Counted from the first letter of the stretch, positions 49,040 to 59,870 are shown. The stretch is DNA of 64,000 bases from Rhizophagus irregularis (GCF_026210795.1 NC_089433.1:2939001-3003000); one strand, 5' to 3'. Numbers and translations are program-made. The notes: generated by a model from the sequence alone, not told the origin.

Positions 49040-50425
49040 CTACAAAAAACCCTGCCAAAATCCACCAAAAATCCCTATGCAGTTTTTTTTGCACCGATCC
49101 ACCTCATATCCACCCATAAAAGCCGAAACCTACAAAATTAAAGAAAGAAATGTTAGAATGTCTCTTATAGATAATTTCGAAACTTCCCTATAAACATTCA
49201 TCTACTGATTACTCACGCCTAAAGAAGCCGAAACCTATAAAATTAAAGAAAGAAACTTAACGTGATCATGGTTAGAACGTTTCTTAAAAATAATTTAAAA
49301 ACCCCCTAACACTTACCTGCTGATTATCCATGCCGAAGCAGTTTCCTATAAAAAAGAAATGAAAGAAACGTTAAAACCGTTTTTTTTTTAAAAAAAAAGT
49401 TTCGAAATTATTTTTGAAACTCACTTTGGATTCTGGATTCCACGCCGGAGCCGATTTCCTACAAAAGTGAAATAAAAAAAAAACGTTAGAAACGTTAGTT
49501 TAAAGTTTTCTGAATTAAATCTCGAAACTTACCATGGAATTCGGTATATTAGGAGCCGATTTCCTACAAAAGTCATAAAAAAAGTTAAGATACGTTTTTT
49601 AAAGTTTTCGAAAAAATAACTTCGGAAACTTACCTGGAATTCTGGTATCCAAGATGGGCCAGTTTCCTTATCTTCAGTAGACTTCCGGTATCTACGTTAT
49701 AGCCGGTTTCCGACAAAAACAATTATAAAAAATGTTAGTATACGTTTTTATTAAAAGTTTTCGAAGTCCAACTTCGAAAACTCACCGGATTCCTTCCTTA
49801 TTGGGCCGATTTCTACAAAATCATAATAAAAAAACGTTAAAACCGTTTTTTCTTTAAGCTTCAAAAATTAGTTTCGAAACTTACCTTGGAATTCGGCTAT
49901 CCACATCGGAGCGATTCCTACAAAAAAAAATAAAAAAAAACATTAGAAACGTTTTTTTTTAAAGGTTTTGAAGATTATTTTCGAAACTTACCTTGGAATT
50001 TGGCCATCCACTTTGGAGCCGATTCCTACAAAAAAGAAATAAAAAAAAGTTAGAAACGTTTTTTTTAAAGGTTTCGAAGATTATTTTCGAAACTTACCTT
50101 GGAATTCGGCTATCCACTTTGGAGCCGATTCCCTAATAAAAAAGATAAAAAAAAATGTTTCCGAAGTAAAGGAAACTTCAGAAACTTTCGGAATAAAAAA
50201 GATAAAAAAAAGTTTTTTTAGTGAAAGTTAAAAAAAAGCTTAAATTCGGATAGCTTATTTTTAACATTAAAATGGAAATGATCACATCAGTATCAATCGG
50301 GGACTGTATACACGATTAATCCTCCTGTTTTTCGAAATACTGTACCCCTGAACCCGTTGCCTTTTCATCGCTGGTTCCTTCTCAACATCTATCCTATCCT
50401 TTAATAATTCAACAATAACGTCCAT
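49040..50425 (-). CDS. Candidate micro-exon gene built from a tandem exon-intron array
   Basis: Eleven exons on the - strand: 50346-50425, 50098-50132, 49992-50025, 49885-49917, 49786-49812, 49634-49666, 49533-49563, 49425-49458, 49317-49345, 49217-49234, 49040-49129. They total 444 nt and give one open frame of 147 residues plus TAG. The nine internal exons are 18-35 nt long, mostly starting GAATCGGCTCC or GAAATCGG and ending GAATTCCAAG. Introns of about 72-119 nt (200 nt for the first) begin GTAAGT or GTGAGT, carry CTAAC-like branch points (for example GTTTCTAAC) before a T-rich tract, and end GTAG or ATAG; one (49667-49785) ends AAG and contains a fused relic unit. The product starts MDVIVELLKDRIDVEKEPAM, then KRQRVQG, repeats such as IGSKVDGQIPR and NRSDVDSRIPR, and ends GIFGGFWQGFL. 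No signal peptide is visible from this start; an in-frame stop lies upstream of exon 1, but a spliced 5' exon is possible. No known family; the gene status is inferred from the frame and splice sites. Confidence 0.55.
49130..50133. repeat. Tandem array of about 105-bp exon-plus-intron units
   Basis: Nine units with steps of about 99-108 bp (one about 152 bp where two units fused). Each unit is one short GC-richer block plus an AT-rich part with the inverted repeat TTTCGAA-N7-TTCGAAA directly after the splice donor and an AAACGTTAGAAACG block on the + strand. The array is the body of the micro-exon gene. Confidence 0.85.
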
Positions 50426-50770
50426 TACCCGCTTCACGTTTTTACGCAACTCCTTTTCTTCCTCTTATTCGCAAATAGAGATTGAAATCGGGATATATCA
50501 CACAAGTAAAATTTAACTAATTCGGTATGAAAAGTAAGGGGAAAAGAAATAAAAAAGGATAAGAGTTGGTTGCGAAAAGAAAAGCGGATCACCACTATAC
50601 TATAGATTGATAAATGTCCGATCATAATAATAATTTCGGGAAAATCCAAGTTGGGTAAAATCAGTGGATAGCGATACCTAATTTGGCTTGGGAAAAATCT
50701 GCGTAAACTTTATAAATTCACAAAATTATTCTAAATTATAGTTTCTTTTTACCGCAAATTTTTGTTCAAA
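50426..50770. promoter_or_regulatory. Divergent spacer between the micro-exon gene and the acyltransferase
   Basis: About 345 bp between the two start codons. Contains a TATA-like TATAAATT at 50711-50718, 53-60 bp before the acyltransferase ATG. On the - strand the frame continues with EEEKELRKNVKRV upstream of the micro-exon gene's Met and an AATAAG acceptor-like site near 50458, so a further 5' exon may lie here. Confidence 0.4.
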
Positions 50771-52170
50771 ATGACTGTTAATATTAAAGAAACTTATAAT
50801 GTCAGGCCAACTCAACCAACACAACATTCACCAATAATTCTATCTAATCATGATTTAGTACTTCCAATGGTTTACATGTTTGCTCATCATTTTTACAAGA
50901 ATGTTGATAACAAAAATGATTTTATGGATCCTAGTAAACTACGTGATTCATTGGGAGATATTTTATCTGATTATTATCCATTGGCTGGTCGTTTAAAAAA
51001 AGAAATTGATGGTAAATTAAGCATTGCATGTTGTGATCAAGGTATTCCATTTATCATAGCCAAAAGCCCAGATATTACAATTCAACAACTTGAAGAAAAA
51101 AAATGGCAGCCTTCTTCAATTCCAGATCATCTTGTACCTGATTTACCTGTAACTCATGGATTAATATCACTTCCTTTGGATGTGCCATTACTTATGGTAC
51201 AACATACCACATTAGCTGATGGATCTGTTGTTTTAGGAACGGTCATGCATCATACAATTGCAGATGGTATCTCATTATTTTGTTTTTTAGATAATTGGGG
51301 ACGTAAGGCTCGTCAAGAACCAATCATTCCTCCTGTACATGACCGTTCTTTACTAAAGGCTAGTGGTAACCCACCAACTCATGAGCATCCTGAATTCAAG
51401 CTGTTTAAACTTCCGACTGAGGCTTCTCAAGCGATGCCACCGATGCCACCGATGATAACAAAATTATTTCATATTAATAGAGATAATTTAAAAAAATTAT
51501 GCAATGTTTATTCTGGTGAACATAATTTGGTTTCAGCTAATGATGCACTTGTAGCTCACCTTTGGAGATTGGTAACTAGAGCACGTGGAATTCCTTTAGA
51601 TGCAGAAGTTATTTGTGCATTTCCTTGTGATGGAAGAAAAAGACTCAAACCATTCTTTCCACCAAATTATTTTGGTAATTGTATCTTGTAAGTTAACTGA
51701 TATGTCTTATCTTAAATCGCTGATAAATTTTGATATTTATATTCCTGATATTTCCTAGAAATACGGTACTAAAAATGCTTGTTTCTGAGTTGATAAATGG
51801 ATCTCAACCAAATCTTGCACTTCAAATACGAAAAGCAATTGATAAAGTAAATGACTCAAAAATAAGATCCTCAATTGATTGGATTGAGCAACAACCAAAT
51901 AAAAGTGAAATTAAATTAAATTGTAATTACTATTGTGGCAAAGATCTTGTCTTGACCAATTGGTCTAAATTTTCATTATATGATTTAGATTTTGGTTATG
52001 GAACTCCATTAAGATTTAGCTTGAGAAGAGGAAGAAATTTGGATGGAATAGTTATCCTACTTGGAACTAAATATGATGATGGAATACAAGCTTATACAAG
52101 CTTAATTATTGAACACATGCAAAAATTAGAGCAAGATCCTGAATTTAAAGAGTTCTTTCAAATTTCTTAA
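50771..52170 (+). CDS. BAHD-type acyltransferase (transferase family)
   Basis: Two exons (50771-51687, 51759-52170) give 442 residues, the normal family length. BAHD enzymes transfer an acyl group from acyl-CoA to hydroxyl or amino acceptors in the cytosol. The catalytic HHxxD motif is present (VMHHTIADGISLF, about residue 160), and the structural DFGWG motif appears as DFGYG in YDLDFGYGTPLRF near residue 400. Other family blocks: LSDYYPLAGRL and SANDALVAHLWRL. The donor (CTT|GTAAGT) and acceptor (CCTAG) join in frame. Acceptor substrate unknown. A TATA-like box lies upstream. Intact. Confidence 0.9.
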
Positions 52171-52796
52171 GTAGATTTTGTAGGTTTTCTTAAACAATAC
52201 ATGTGTCATGTAATTCTTAAATTTGTAAAAATTAAAGAGATTAAATTATTAAAAAATTATTGCTTTTGTGTTTTTTTACCAGTGAGACAAATAATTCCAC
52301 TATGAGTTAATATTATGAACATTACAGTATTAGTTTTTGCGCTAGTAAATAACATTGAGAGAGCACCCTTTAACTAATCATACTCATTTTTTGAAATTGC
52401 TGACTCAGAAGAACTTTTCCACGTATCTTAAATCATACTTAAGAATTTATTCCTGTAAATATTATAATATTAATAATCAAAAATTTTTTATATTTTATTA
52501 AAATGCTCTCATAATCTTTTATTTCCTCTAAATTAACCACTCCAATTGTTCAATCTTTAATTACAACTGCTCTATAAATTGTACATAATGGTATTTTACT
52601 AATCTTTTTACATTGGTATGAACTTTATTCCAATCTAAATTATGAATTTTTTGAAAATAAACACCCCTATAAAAAAGAATTGTCCAGAAAATATCTACAA
52701 AATGTCCGGAAAATGTCCTGGTATATTTGAGCGTGTCCAGGAAATAACCATTTTTCGTCCTAAAAAATAATCACATCATCTGTTCATAATTTTTTA
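52171..52796. other. Spacer downstream of the acyltransferase
   Basis: AT-rich 3' flank. A run of short TGTCC(A/G)GAA-type repeats begins at about 52681 and leads into the minisatellite. No gene. Confidence 0.4.
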
Positions 52797-53110
52797 AATG
52801 TCCAGAATATGTACAGAAAATTACTAATTGTCCGGAATATGTATAGAATTTTTTTTTAAAAAAAAATTAATAATTTTCTAATGCAGAAAATGTCTGAAAT
52901 ATGTATGGAATTTTTTTTAAAAAAAAATTAATAATTTTCTAATGCGGAAAATGTTTGGAATATATATATAATTTTTTTTAAAAAAAATTAATAATTTTCT
53001 AATGTGGAAAATGTCCGGAATATGTATGGAATTTTTTTTTAAAAAAAATTAATAATTTTCTTCTAATACGGAAAATGTCCGGAATATGTATAGAATATTT
53101 TTTAAAAAAA
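52797..53110. repeat. Minisatellite, five units of about 60 bp
   Basis: Units contain ATGTCCGGAATATGTATAGA, a T-run next to an A-run (TTTTTTTTAAAAAAAA) and ATTAATAATTTTCTAATG, with that last block at 52867, 52928, 52988 and 53048 (steps of 60-61 bp). It abuts the 3' end of the degenerate gene at 53049-54795. Confidence 0.8.
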
Positions 53111-54795
53111 TTGATTCGCTATGGATTGCATTCAAATATAAATCACATACAATAGCCAAAATGTATTTAAATACCTTACACAAGTAATTATACAATTGAT
53201 AAATTAAATTAATTAAATTTGTACCAAAAGTCTGTAATCCCAACAAGCAAAATTGATTCCTTGCAGGTGAACAAGAATTATAAACCCATGTAATTCCATC
53301 ATTGCACTGACGCCAAAGTTTCACGTAATCATCTTTCTTTTTTTTGTGATGCACAACAAATACGAGTAGTTTCTAAGTACATAAGTTTCTATTAATACAA
53401 TTAAAAAAATGGTTATAATTGCCAATAAATGTTAATTGTTAATAAATACTTACACGGTAAATATGTGTTGTCATGATCAATTCCACTTAAAAAAGCACGA
53501 AGCAAGGGATTTATTACATCTGAGAAATATGAACCTTCGTTCAATTTTTTGGTAAATTTATGATTTGAATAAGTACGGTTGTTCCATACTTCTTTACTAA
53601 AAATAATTAGCGCTAAATTAAATTAATCAAATTATAGTAAATTAATAAAAAAATTCACTTACAGCACTAGCAAAATATTATCAACGACTTGTTTCTGTTT
53701 AGAAGGAACCTCCTTCCATTTTGAATCATGCAAAAATTTCACAGGAACTGGTGAAAAATTAATACTATGAAAGAACTCATTTGAAGCATAATACATTTTG
53801 TATTTATTTCATCTCTAATTTCGGGAAGATAAAGCCTTTTGGCTCCTAATTGTAGTGCAATAATAAAATTAATTCATTCATTATGTACAGTGAAAGATCG
53901 CAAATGATAAGACAATACTAAAAAAATATACAGATAATTGCTGCAGTGATATCTCGTCTAAGGGTTTTATTAGATTCGAATTCTCATCAAGCACAAGGCT
54001 GGCTACAGGGTCCTTCCAACTAGGGATTGGAATCGATTCCCATTATTAGAATCGATTCTAAAATCGATTAATCATGATTAATCGTTTCGCAAATACCGAT
54101 TTTTTTTTATACTATTTATAATAGGTATGTTTAAACACATATCACGTGATTACAAAAAATTACAGTGATTGACGAACAAATTTCCTTTTTCGGAAATTTG
54201 TACAACCTTGTGCGATAGCAACTTGAATTTTATTGGGAGATAAAATTTCCTTTTTAGGAAGTTTGTGTTCTGTCACGTGATTCGCGGGCGGAATTATGAA
54301 TTTGGCCAAAATTAACTATTATGAACAAATAATAATTTACGGTCAAATTAATGAAACTGCGCCACAATAAGTAGATTCGATTTTTATTCGAGATTCGATT
54401 TAAAATCGATTCTTATCGATTTTCGATAGTTTCGATTTTAATCGAATCTTTTCCAATCTCTACTTCCAACTAAGTTCCTCAATATTAATAAGAGATAATT
54501 TATCTAAAATAGAGTCGCATAATTCTACATCTTCGTCTGATTCAGGTGACTTCAATCAACAATCAATTACTTACGTTAAATTAAATAAATTAACAATGTT
54601 TTTATAGATAGCAATTGGACTTTCGTCATCACTACTGGAACTCTAAAAACGTTTGAAATCTCATTATTATATAAATTTACAAAGTTAAACAACTGCAATA
54701 AATAGATAAATACCTTATAATGTTCAAAAGCACTGATTTCATTTAAGCTTTGTACAGAATCATATACTTGTTTTAACTTAAAATAACAATACTAT
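53049..54795 (-). pseudogene. Hypothetical multi-exon gene interrupted by a hAT-type MITE
   Basis: Coding-like exons from right to left: about 54780-54714 (KQVYDSVQSLNEISAFEHYK), 54642-54575 (SSSSDDESPIAIYKNIVNLF), 54549-53932 (SPESDEDVELCDSILDKLSL, then after the insertion KDPVASLVLDENSNLIKPLD), about 53880-53650 (LQLGAKRLYLPEIRDEIN, a frame change, then MYYASNEFFHSINFSPVPVK), 53600-53460 (VWNNRTYSNHKFTKKLNEGS, YFSDVINPLLRAFLSGIDHD), and 53366-53130 (KDDYVKLWRQCNDGITWVYN). Donors and acceptors with GTAAGT and TTTTAG are visible, but phases do not all agree. The 442-bp MITE sits inside the third exon. I know similar glomeromycotan hypothetical proteins with the SYxxDVIxPLLRA block but no assigned function. 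Confidence 0.5.
54021..54462. mobile_element. hAT-type MITE (442 bp) with perfect 8-bp target duplication
   Basis: Terminal inverted repeats TAGGGATTGGAA (left) and TAGAGATTGGAA (right, reverse complement), followed inward by AATCGATT-rich subterminal repeats. The target duplication CTTCCAAC is perfect (54013-54020 and 54463-54470). Removing the element and one copy rejoins an open frame reading IEELSWKDPVASLVL in the host gene. The element contains two TCACGTGA sites (54142-54149, 54273-54280) and TTTCC-N5-GGAAA hairpins, and no coding sequence. The 8-bp duplication and TAG ends indicate hAT. Confidence 0.9.
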
Positions 54796-55186
54796 TAATT
54801 TCTTTAAAATTTTATGAAATTTAATTTAAAGATCTATATCAACTAATTAATTATTCTCAATTGTAAATATTTATAACATTCTTTTAATAATTATTAAAAT
54901 TCAAAATAAACTTTTTCAATAAAACTCTATTCAGACCTCAAATACACAAAAAATATTCAATGCTCGTCAAAACTATCATCAAAATATCAATTATCAAGTT
55001 TTATTCAAAATACATTTTATCAATGATACTCTATTCAGACCTCAAATACAAAATTAATATACTATTTGGTCGTCAAAAGCCATCATTCAAATCATCATCG
55101 AATACAAACTAATCATGGTTACAATATATTTTCATGAAGTATAAACGCTTTATACACTTTACACTCATGATCATGGTCTTTTATCT
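54796..55186. other. Spacer with short duplication
   Basis: AT-rich. The phrase TCTATTCAGACCTCAAATAC occurs twice (about 54927 and 55030) in a roughly 100-bp direct duplication. No gene recognised. Confidence 0.4.
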
Positions 55187-55300
55187 TTAATAAGGCCAGT
55201 CTACTGCTTTCTTTGCTTCATAAATTATAAAATCAAAACTTGGAAATTCTCCTTGAAGGGACTGAATGATGCGGAAAACAATTGTTGAAGGTGTAATTAT
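55187..55300 (-). pseudogene. Orphan C-terminal coding fragment
   Basis: A - strand frame reading STIVFRIIQSLQGEFPSFDF then IIYEAKKAVDWPY and a stop (TTA at 55187-55189 on +). Codon use and amino acids look like the last exon of a real protein. No upstream exon could be placed and the family is not recognised. Confidence 0.3.
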
Positions 55301-57573
55301 ATAAGTATTCGCAGAAATTCAATTACCTTCATAATATTAAAAAAACGTTTTTTATAAATTATAAAGTTACACAATCCTAAGTCATGTGGTATAATTTTCA
55401 CATCACACGTCCAATCGTTTAATTTTAAACGTGAAAATTAAAATTTGTTGTAAGAAATCAAAATTTGGTTGAAGAAATGACTAAAGCATTTGAAAATCTA
55501 TCATTATATGGTGGCTATCATCTATAAACGACAAAAATATGGTGTCTTCAAACTTTTATAAATCATAAATTAGAGTGACATTTGATAAATGTGCTAGAAA
55601 TAACAAAAATTAAATTTCAAAAAAATCGTACATAATAAATATTACTTTTTAATTTATCAAACTGTAAATTTTTAACCTATTTATAACATAATATAGCTGG
55701 ATTTTAGCCATGAACATTTGCCTCACTACTTCTGCTATGACTGAAGTTTGAAATGAATAAGACAAACCCTGCACAAGGTACTAGCCAATTGGTTAATTAT
55801 TAGTCGATCATAGACTTATTTAGTAATTGTATGACGTGATGGAAAGTATGAGTCACATGATACAGATTAAAGTTTAGCCCACAAACCTTTTTAACTGTTA
55901 GTTTCTTTTTTATTTAAATAATAAATCAATGAAGATTTATATAACATTTAGATTCCATTTATCTTACGAAGCGTAAACTTTATTAACGTGTACATTCATC
56001 CGCGTTTGGCAATACGACATATCAATAAATGGACCTAAATGTACAATAAATACTAAAATCATTGCGAAAAGAGAAATATTTTTAATGTTTGTTATTAAAT
56101 CATTAAAAATTTTTAATTGTGGAAAACTCTTTAAAAGCTACTTTAATAGAATCTTGTTTCATATCCATGATTTAAATTATCCTCCGATTTTTTCTTTCTA
56201 CATAATGCAACAAACCTTTCCCCTTAATACACACCATACACATGGTTTATTGTTCTTATTGTTCTCCGATTCTTTTCCGTTTCTTTATTTTCTTCATTAA
56301 TTTCTAAAAAAAATTTCAATATCATTTTCTTTCATTATAAATAAACCAAAAATATTTACTTTCATATTTATTATACCATTCCCCTTATCTATCCCTCGTT
56401 CTTTGTCCCCAATACATAAAATTAAAGAAAAATAAATATATCCTCTTAATGCGTATTCGTAAAAGGATTTTCAATCTATGTAAATTGAAAAATTTCAACT
56501 AAATAAACATAAATTATATATATACCAGCATTTCAGAAGATTAGGCTCTACCTAAGTAAAACTTTTTAAATCAGTATTTATATTTTTTTAGTATTGATAA
56601 ATTGTCACAAGTACTAGTGCCCAAATGGTTGTGAACAAAATAATCATGTTTATAAAAAAGTAAATCTAATGTTTCCATAAAATGTTAGCTTTTAAAAGAT
56701 GATGATTTCTACCAAATTTGTAGATTTATACGTCTAATAAAATAAAAAACTATCGTGAATTTTTACAAGCATCTGAAAAGATATGTTTAAAATTATCATC
56801 TATATTTCAATGTCTTATTGAATTGTCTGGTTTCTATATTTGTAAAATGTTTAATTTAGTTAATTAGTTTATTTAATTGATTCGTTTAATTCAACACCCT
56901 AATCCTCATTCTGATACTTATTATTTATATTTTAATTAACGCTAATTATTGAGCGATTATTTGCATAATTCATTCAAGATTCAGGTGGTTTATATTTATT
57001 CACTGAATAACTTCTGATTAAATTTTTTTGAATTCTGTAAAGTTCATTATAACTGTTTCAAATTATCAAAGCTATTAATCAAATTGCAGTTTTATGAAAG
57101 GGATTTATTTATTTTTGATGCAGTTAGTCAGATTATTAATGAATGACAATTCAATTGACATTTTCTGACTCGAATTAAATTTTGTCTTGTTATTTAATTG
57201 AGTATCTAATTACATTTAAAGCTCAAAATTTAGTTGTCACAGAATTGCCTTAATTTATAAGTTACTTAAAATACACAATACTTATTATAGTTTACTCAAA
57301 ATCTCAAATCAATTCAACCTAAAATGTATTATTTTAACTTAGAATATTTATTGTTTAATACGTCGTTGAATTACATTGTCGAAGTAAATGATTGTATACA
57401 AACTAGATATATTAATTCCGGTATGTAGAATTAGCAAACAATTTAATTCACCGTGATAATGGCAAAGAAACTCTACGACCAAAAACTAATTTAATTCCTG
57501 TAGTAATAAACTTACATTCTATTGATACACAGATTTTTGCTGAAACTTTCAAATCTGGCACAATGTTTTAACA
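55301..57573. other. Long gene-poor spacer
   Basis: About 2.3 kb of AT-rich DNA with only short, unsupported ORFs (for example 56085-56300, low-complexity). No repeat, RNA gene or regulatory site that I can defend. Confidence 0.4.
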
Positions 57574-57575
57574 AT

Positions 57576-57826
57576 ATCTTTTTAACATCTTTGCGGTAAT
57601 GTTACAATTTTTTAAATGGTATCGTAATAATATAGTTATGATAATCTTAACGATAATTTTTCAACATCTCCGTGGCATTAGGTTTGATATCGTTCTGATA
57701 TCATTCCGATTTTGTAGTCCCGATATCGTGAGTATGCTATAAAAATATCGTTAAGATTATCATAACTATATTATCATGATACCATTTAAAAAATCGTGAC
57801 GTTGCTGCAAAGATGTTAAAAAGATA
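57576..57826. repeat. Inverted repeat with 80-bp arms
   Basis: The arm 57576-57655 (ATCTTTTTAACATCTTTGC ... TATAGTTATGATAATCTTAA) pairs with 57746-57826 read in reverse, with few mismatches, around a 90-bp loop with GATATCGTTCTGATATCATT. A third, partial copy of the arm follows to about 57990. Possibly a small foldback element. Confidence 0.7.
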
Positions 57827-57989
57827 TCGTTAAGATTATTATAATTATCATAGTTATATCGCCATGATATCATTCATTAAAAATTGTAACATTATTGATA
57901 AGATATCGAAACTGTTATTATTATTATAACTATATTGTCACGATATCAATTAAAAAATCGTAATGTTATTACAAAAATGTTAAAACAAT

Positions 57990-59870
57990 TTTATTTATTA
58001 ATAAAATACATCATATTAATATGTAATTATAATAGTCAACATAAAACAACAAAAGCAACGTAATAATCACGCCTAGTAATATTAACATTATTACACCGAT
58101 TAGTCTCGCCTAATATGATATGAAATCAAAGATGTAATGTACTGTGAGCATCATGATCAAGATAAAAACAACATTAAATAATTTTTAAATTATTGTACCT
58201 GATACTAAATTACTTAGGCGCATCACCATGGTACTAAATTACTTAGGAGCATCACAACATGGTGATATCGTTACTACACTGATTAGTTTCGCCTGAACTT
58301 CGTTTCGAAATTACAACGCAAATTTCTGTGAAATTAAGGATACAAAACGCATTATGGTTAAGATAAAATTAAAGATGCAAACATTGTACCTGGTAAATTA
58401 GTTGGACAACGCAAATTTCTGTAAAATTATTAAAATTATGTACCTGGTAAATTAGTTGGACAACGCAAATTTCTGTAAAATTAAAGATATAATTGTGTAT
58501 TTGTAAATATAAAACAACGTTATAAAATTAAACATATTAAAATCGTCGTACTCGAGGTAAATACTGTTAAATTACTTAGGCGCATCACAATGCGGCGATA
58601 TCACTGCAATATTGTTACTACCTACACTGATTAGTTTTGTCTTACGTTATACTGAACTTCGTTTTGGAATTACAACGCAAATTTCTGTGAAATTAAGGAT
58701 ACAATATGTACCTTGTAAATTACTTAATTGCTAATTCGGTTAAGATCGGCAGTGTCTTACTATGTAAAATCGGGGCAAAAAAAGAAAATAATTATCTCTT
58801 GATCCAATGATCCAATTTCAATGAACTTTTTTTTGTTTTATAGATCTTGATTTCCTCAATAAAATAAAAAATTTATTGAAATTGAAATACTAAATTATAA
58901 GAAAATCGTGAAAAAGTATTTCATATTATTATTATGACTAAATTTTAGTAAATCATAAAAAAAGAATTGATTCCTAATTCAGTGATCCAATTTCAATAAT
59001 TTTTTTTTGTCTTTTAGGTCTTAACCTCTTCTTCACAATAAAAAAAAGTTTGTCAATATTGGACTGCTAGATCGGAAGATAATCACAAAGATATATTTTG
59101 CCATATCATAATCTAAAAATCGTCTGGCAAAATATGTTTTCGCAATTATCTCACGATCTAGAGGCCCAATTTTGACAAAATTTTTTTATTATGTAGAGAT
59201 TATTGAGATCTAAATAACAAAAAAAAGTTTATCGAAATTGGATCACTGAATCAGGAGATAATTGTCTGCTTTGTTATTAATGGAATCTGATCGTTGTCAG
59301 TAAAATATGTTTTTGTGATTATCTCACAACCTAATGGTCCAATTTCAATGAAATTATTTTTATTTTATAAAGGTAATCCAGACTTACAGAACAAAAAAAA
59401 GTTCATCAAAATTGGATTATTAGATCATATGATAATTATTTTTATTATTTGCACCAATTTCCCCAATTTTACATAGTAGGACACTGCTGATCTTAACCGA
59501 ATTAGCAATTAAGCGCATTATGGTTAAGATAAAAATTAAAGGTGCAAACATTGTACCTGGTAAATTAGTTGGACAATGCAAATTTCTGCAAAATTAAAGA
59601 TATAATTGTGTATTTGTAAACATAAAAATAACGTTATAAAATTAAATATATTAAAATCGTCATACCTGGTAAATACTGTTAAATTACTTAGGTGCATCAC
59701 GATGCGGCAATATCGTTACTACACTGATTAGTTTCGCCTTATGTTATACTGAACTTTGTTTTGGAATTACAAGGCAAATTTCTGTGAAATTAAGGATACA
59801 ACAATCATCGTGTCTGGTGGTAAATTACTTAAGGATATCACAACATGGCGATATCATTTACGACGCCAAT
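57990..59870. repeat. Dispersed direct-repeat region
   Basis: Blocks CTGGTAAATTA(G/C)TT, GGCGCATCAC, ACAACGCAAATTTCTGTGAA and GCATTATGGTTAAGATAAAA recur several times in a diverged tandem array (for example 58200-58720 and 59510-59870). The foldback element at 58728-59508 is inserted within it. No coding content. Confidence 0.65.
58728..59508. mobile_element. Foldback TIR element (781 bp) flanked by TTAA
   Basis: Ends are inverted repeats starting TTGCTAATTCGGTTAAGATC and continuing with few differences through CAGTGTC(T/C)TACTATGTAAAAT. Most of each half is an imperfect inverted copy of the other (repeated TGATCCAATTTCAATGAACT-like strings), centred near 59110. TTAA lies at both outer edges (58724-58727, 59509-59512), as with piggyBac-type insertion; a TA duplication with slightly longer TIRs is the alternative. 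No coding sequence. Confidence 0.75.

Noticed and set aside
48951-49193. + strand ORF of 80 residues rich in Lys and Pro
   Set aside because: It is antisense to the last exon of the micro-exon gene and its A/C-rich flank; low complexity.
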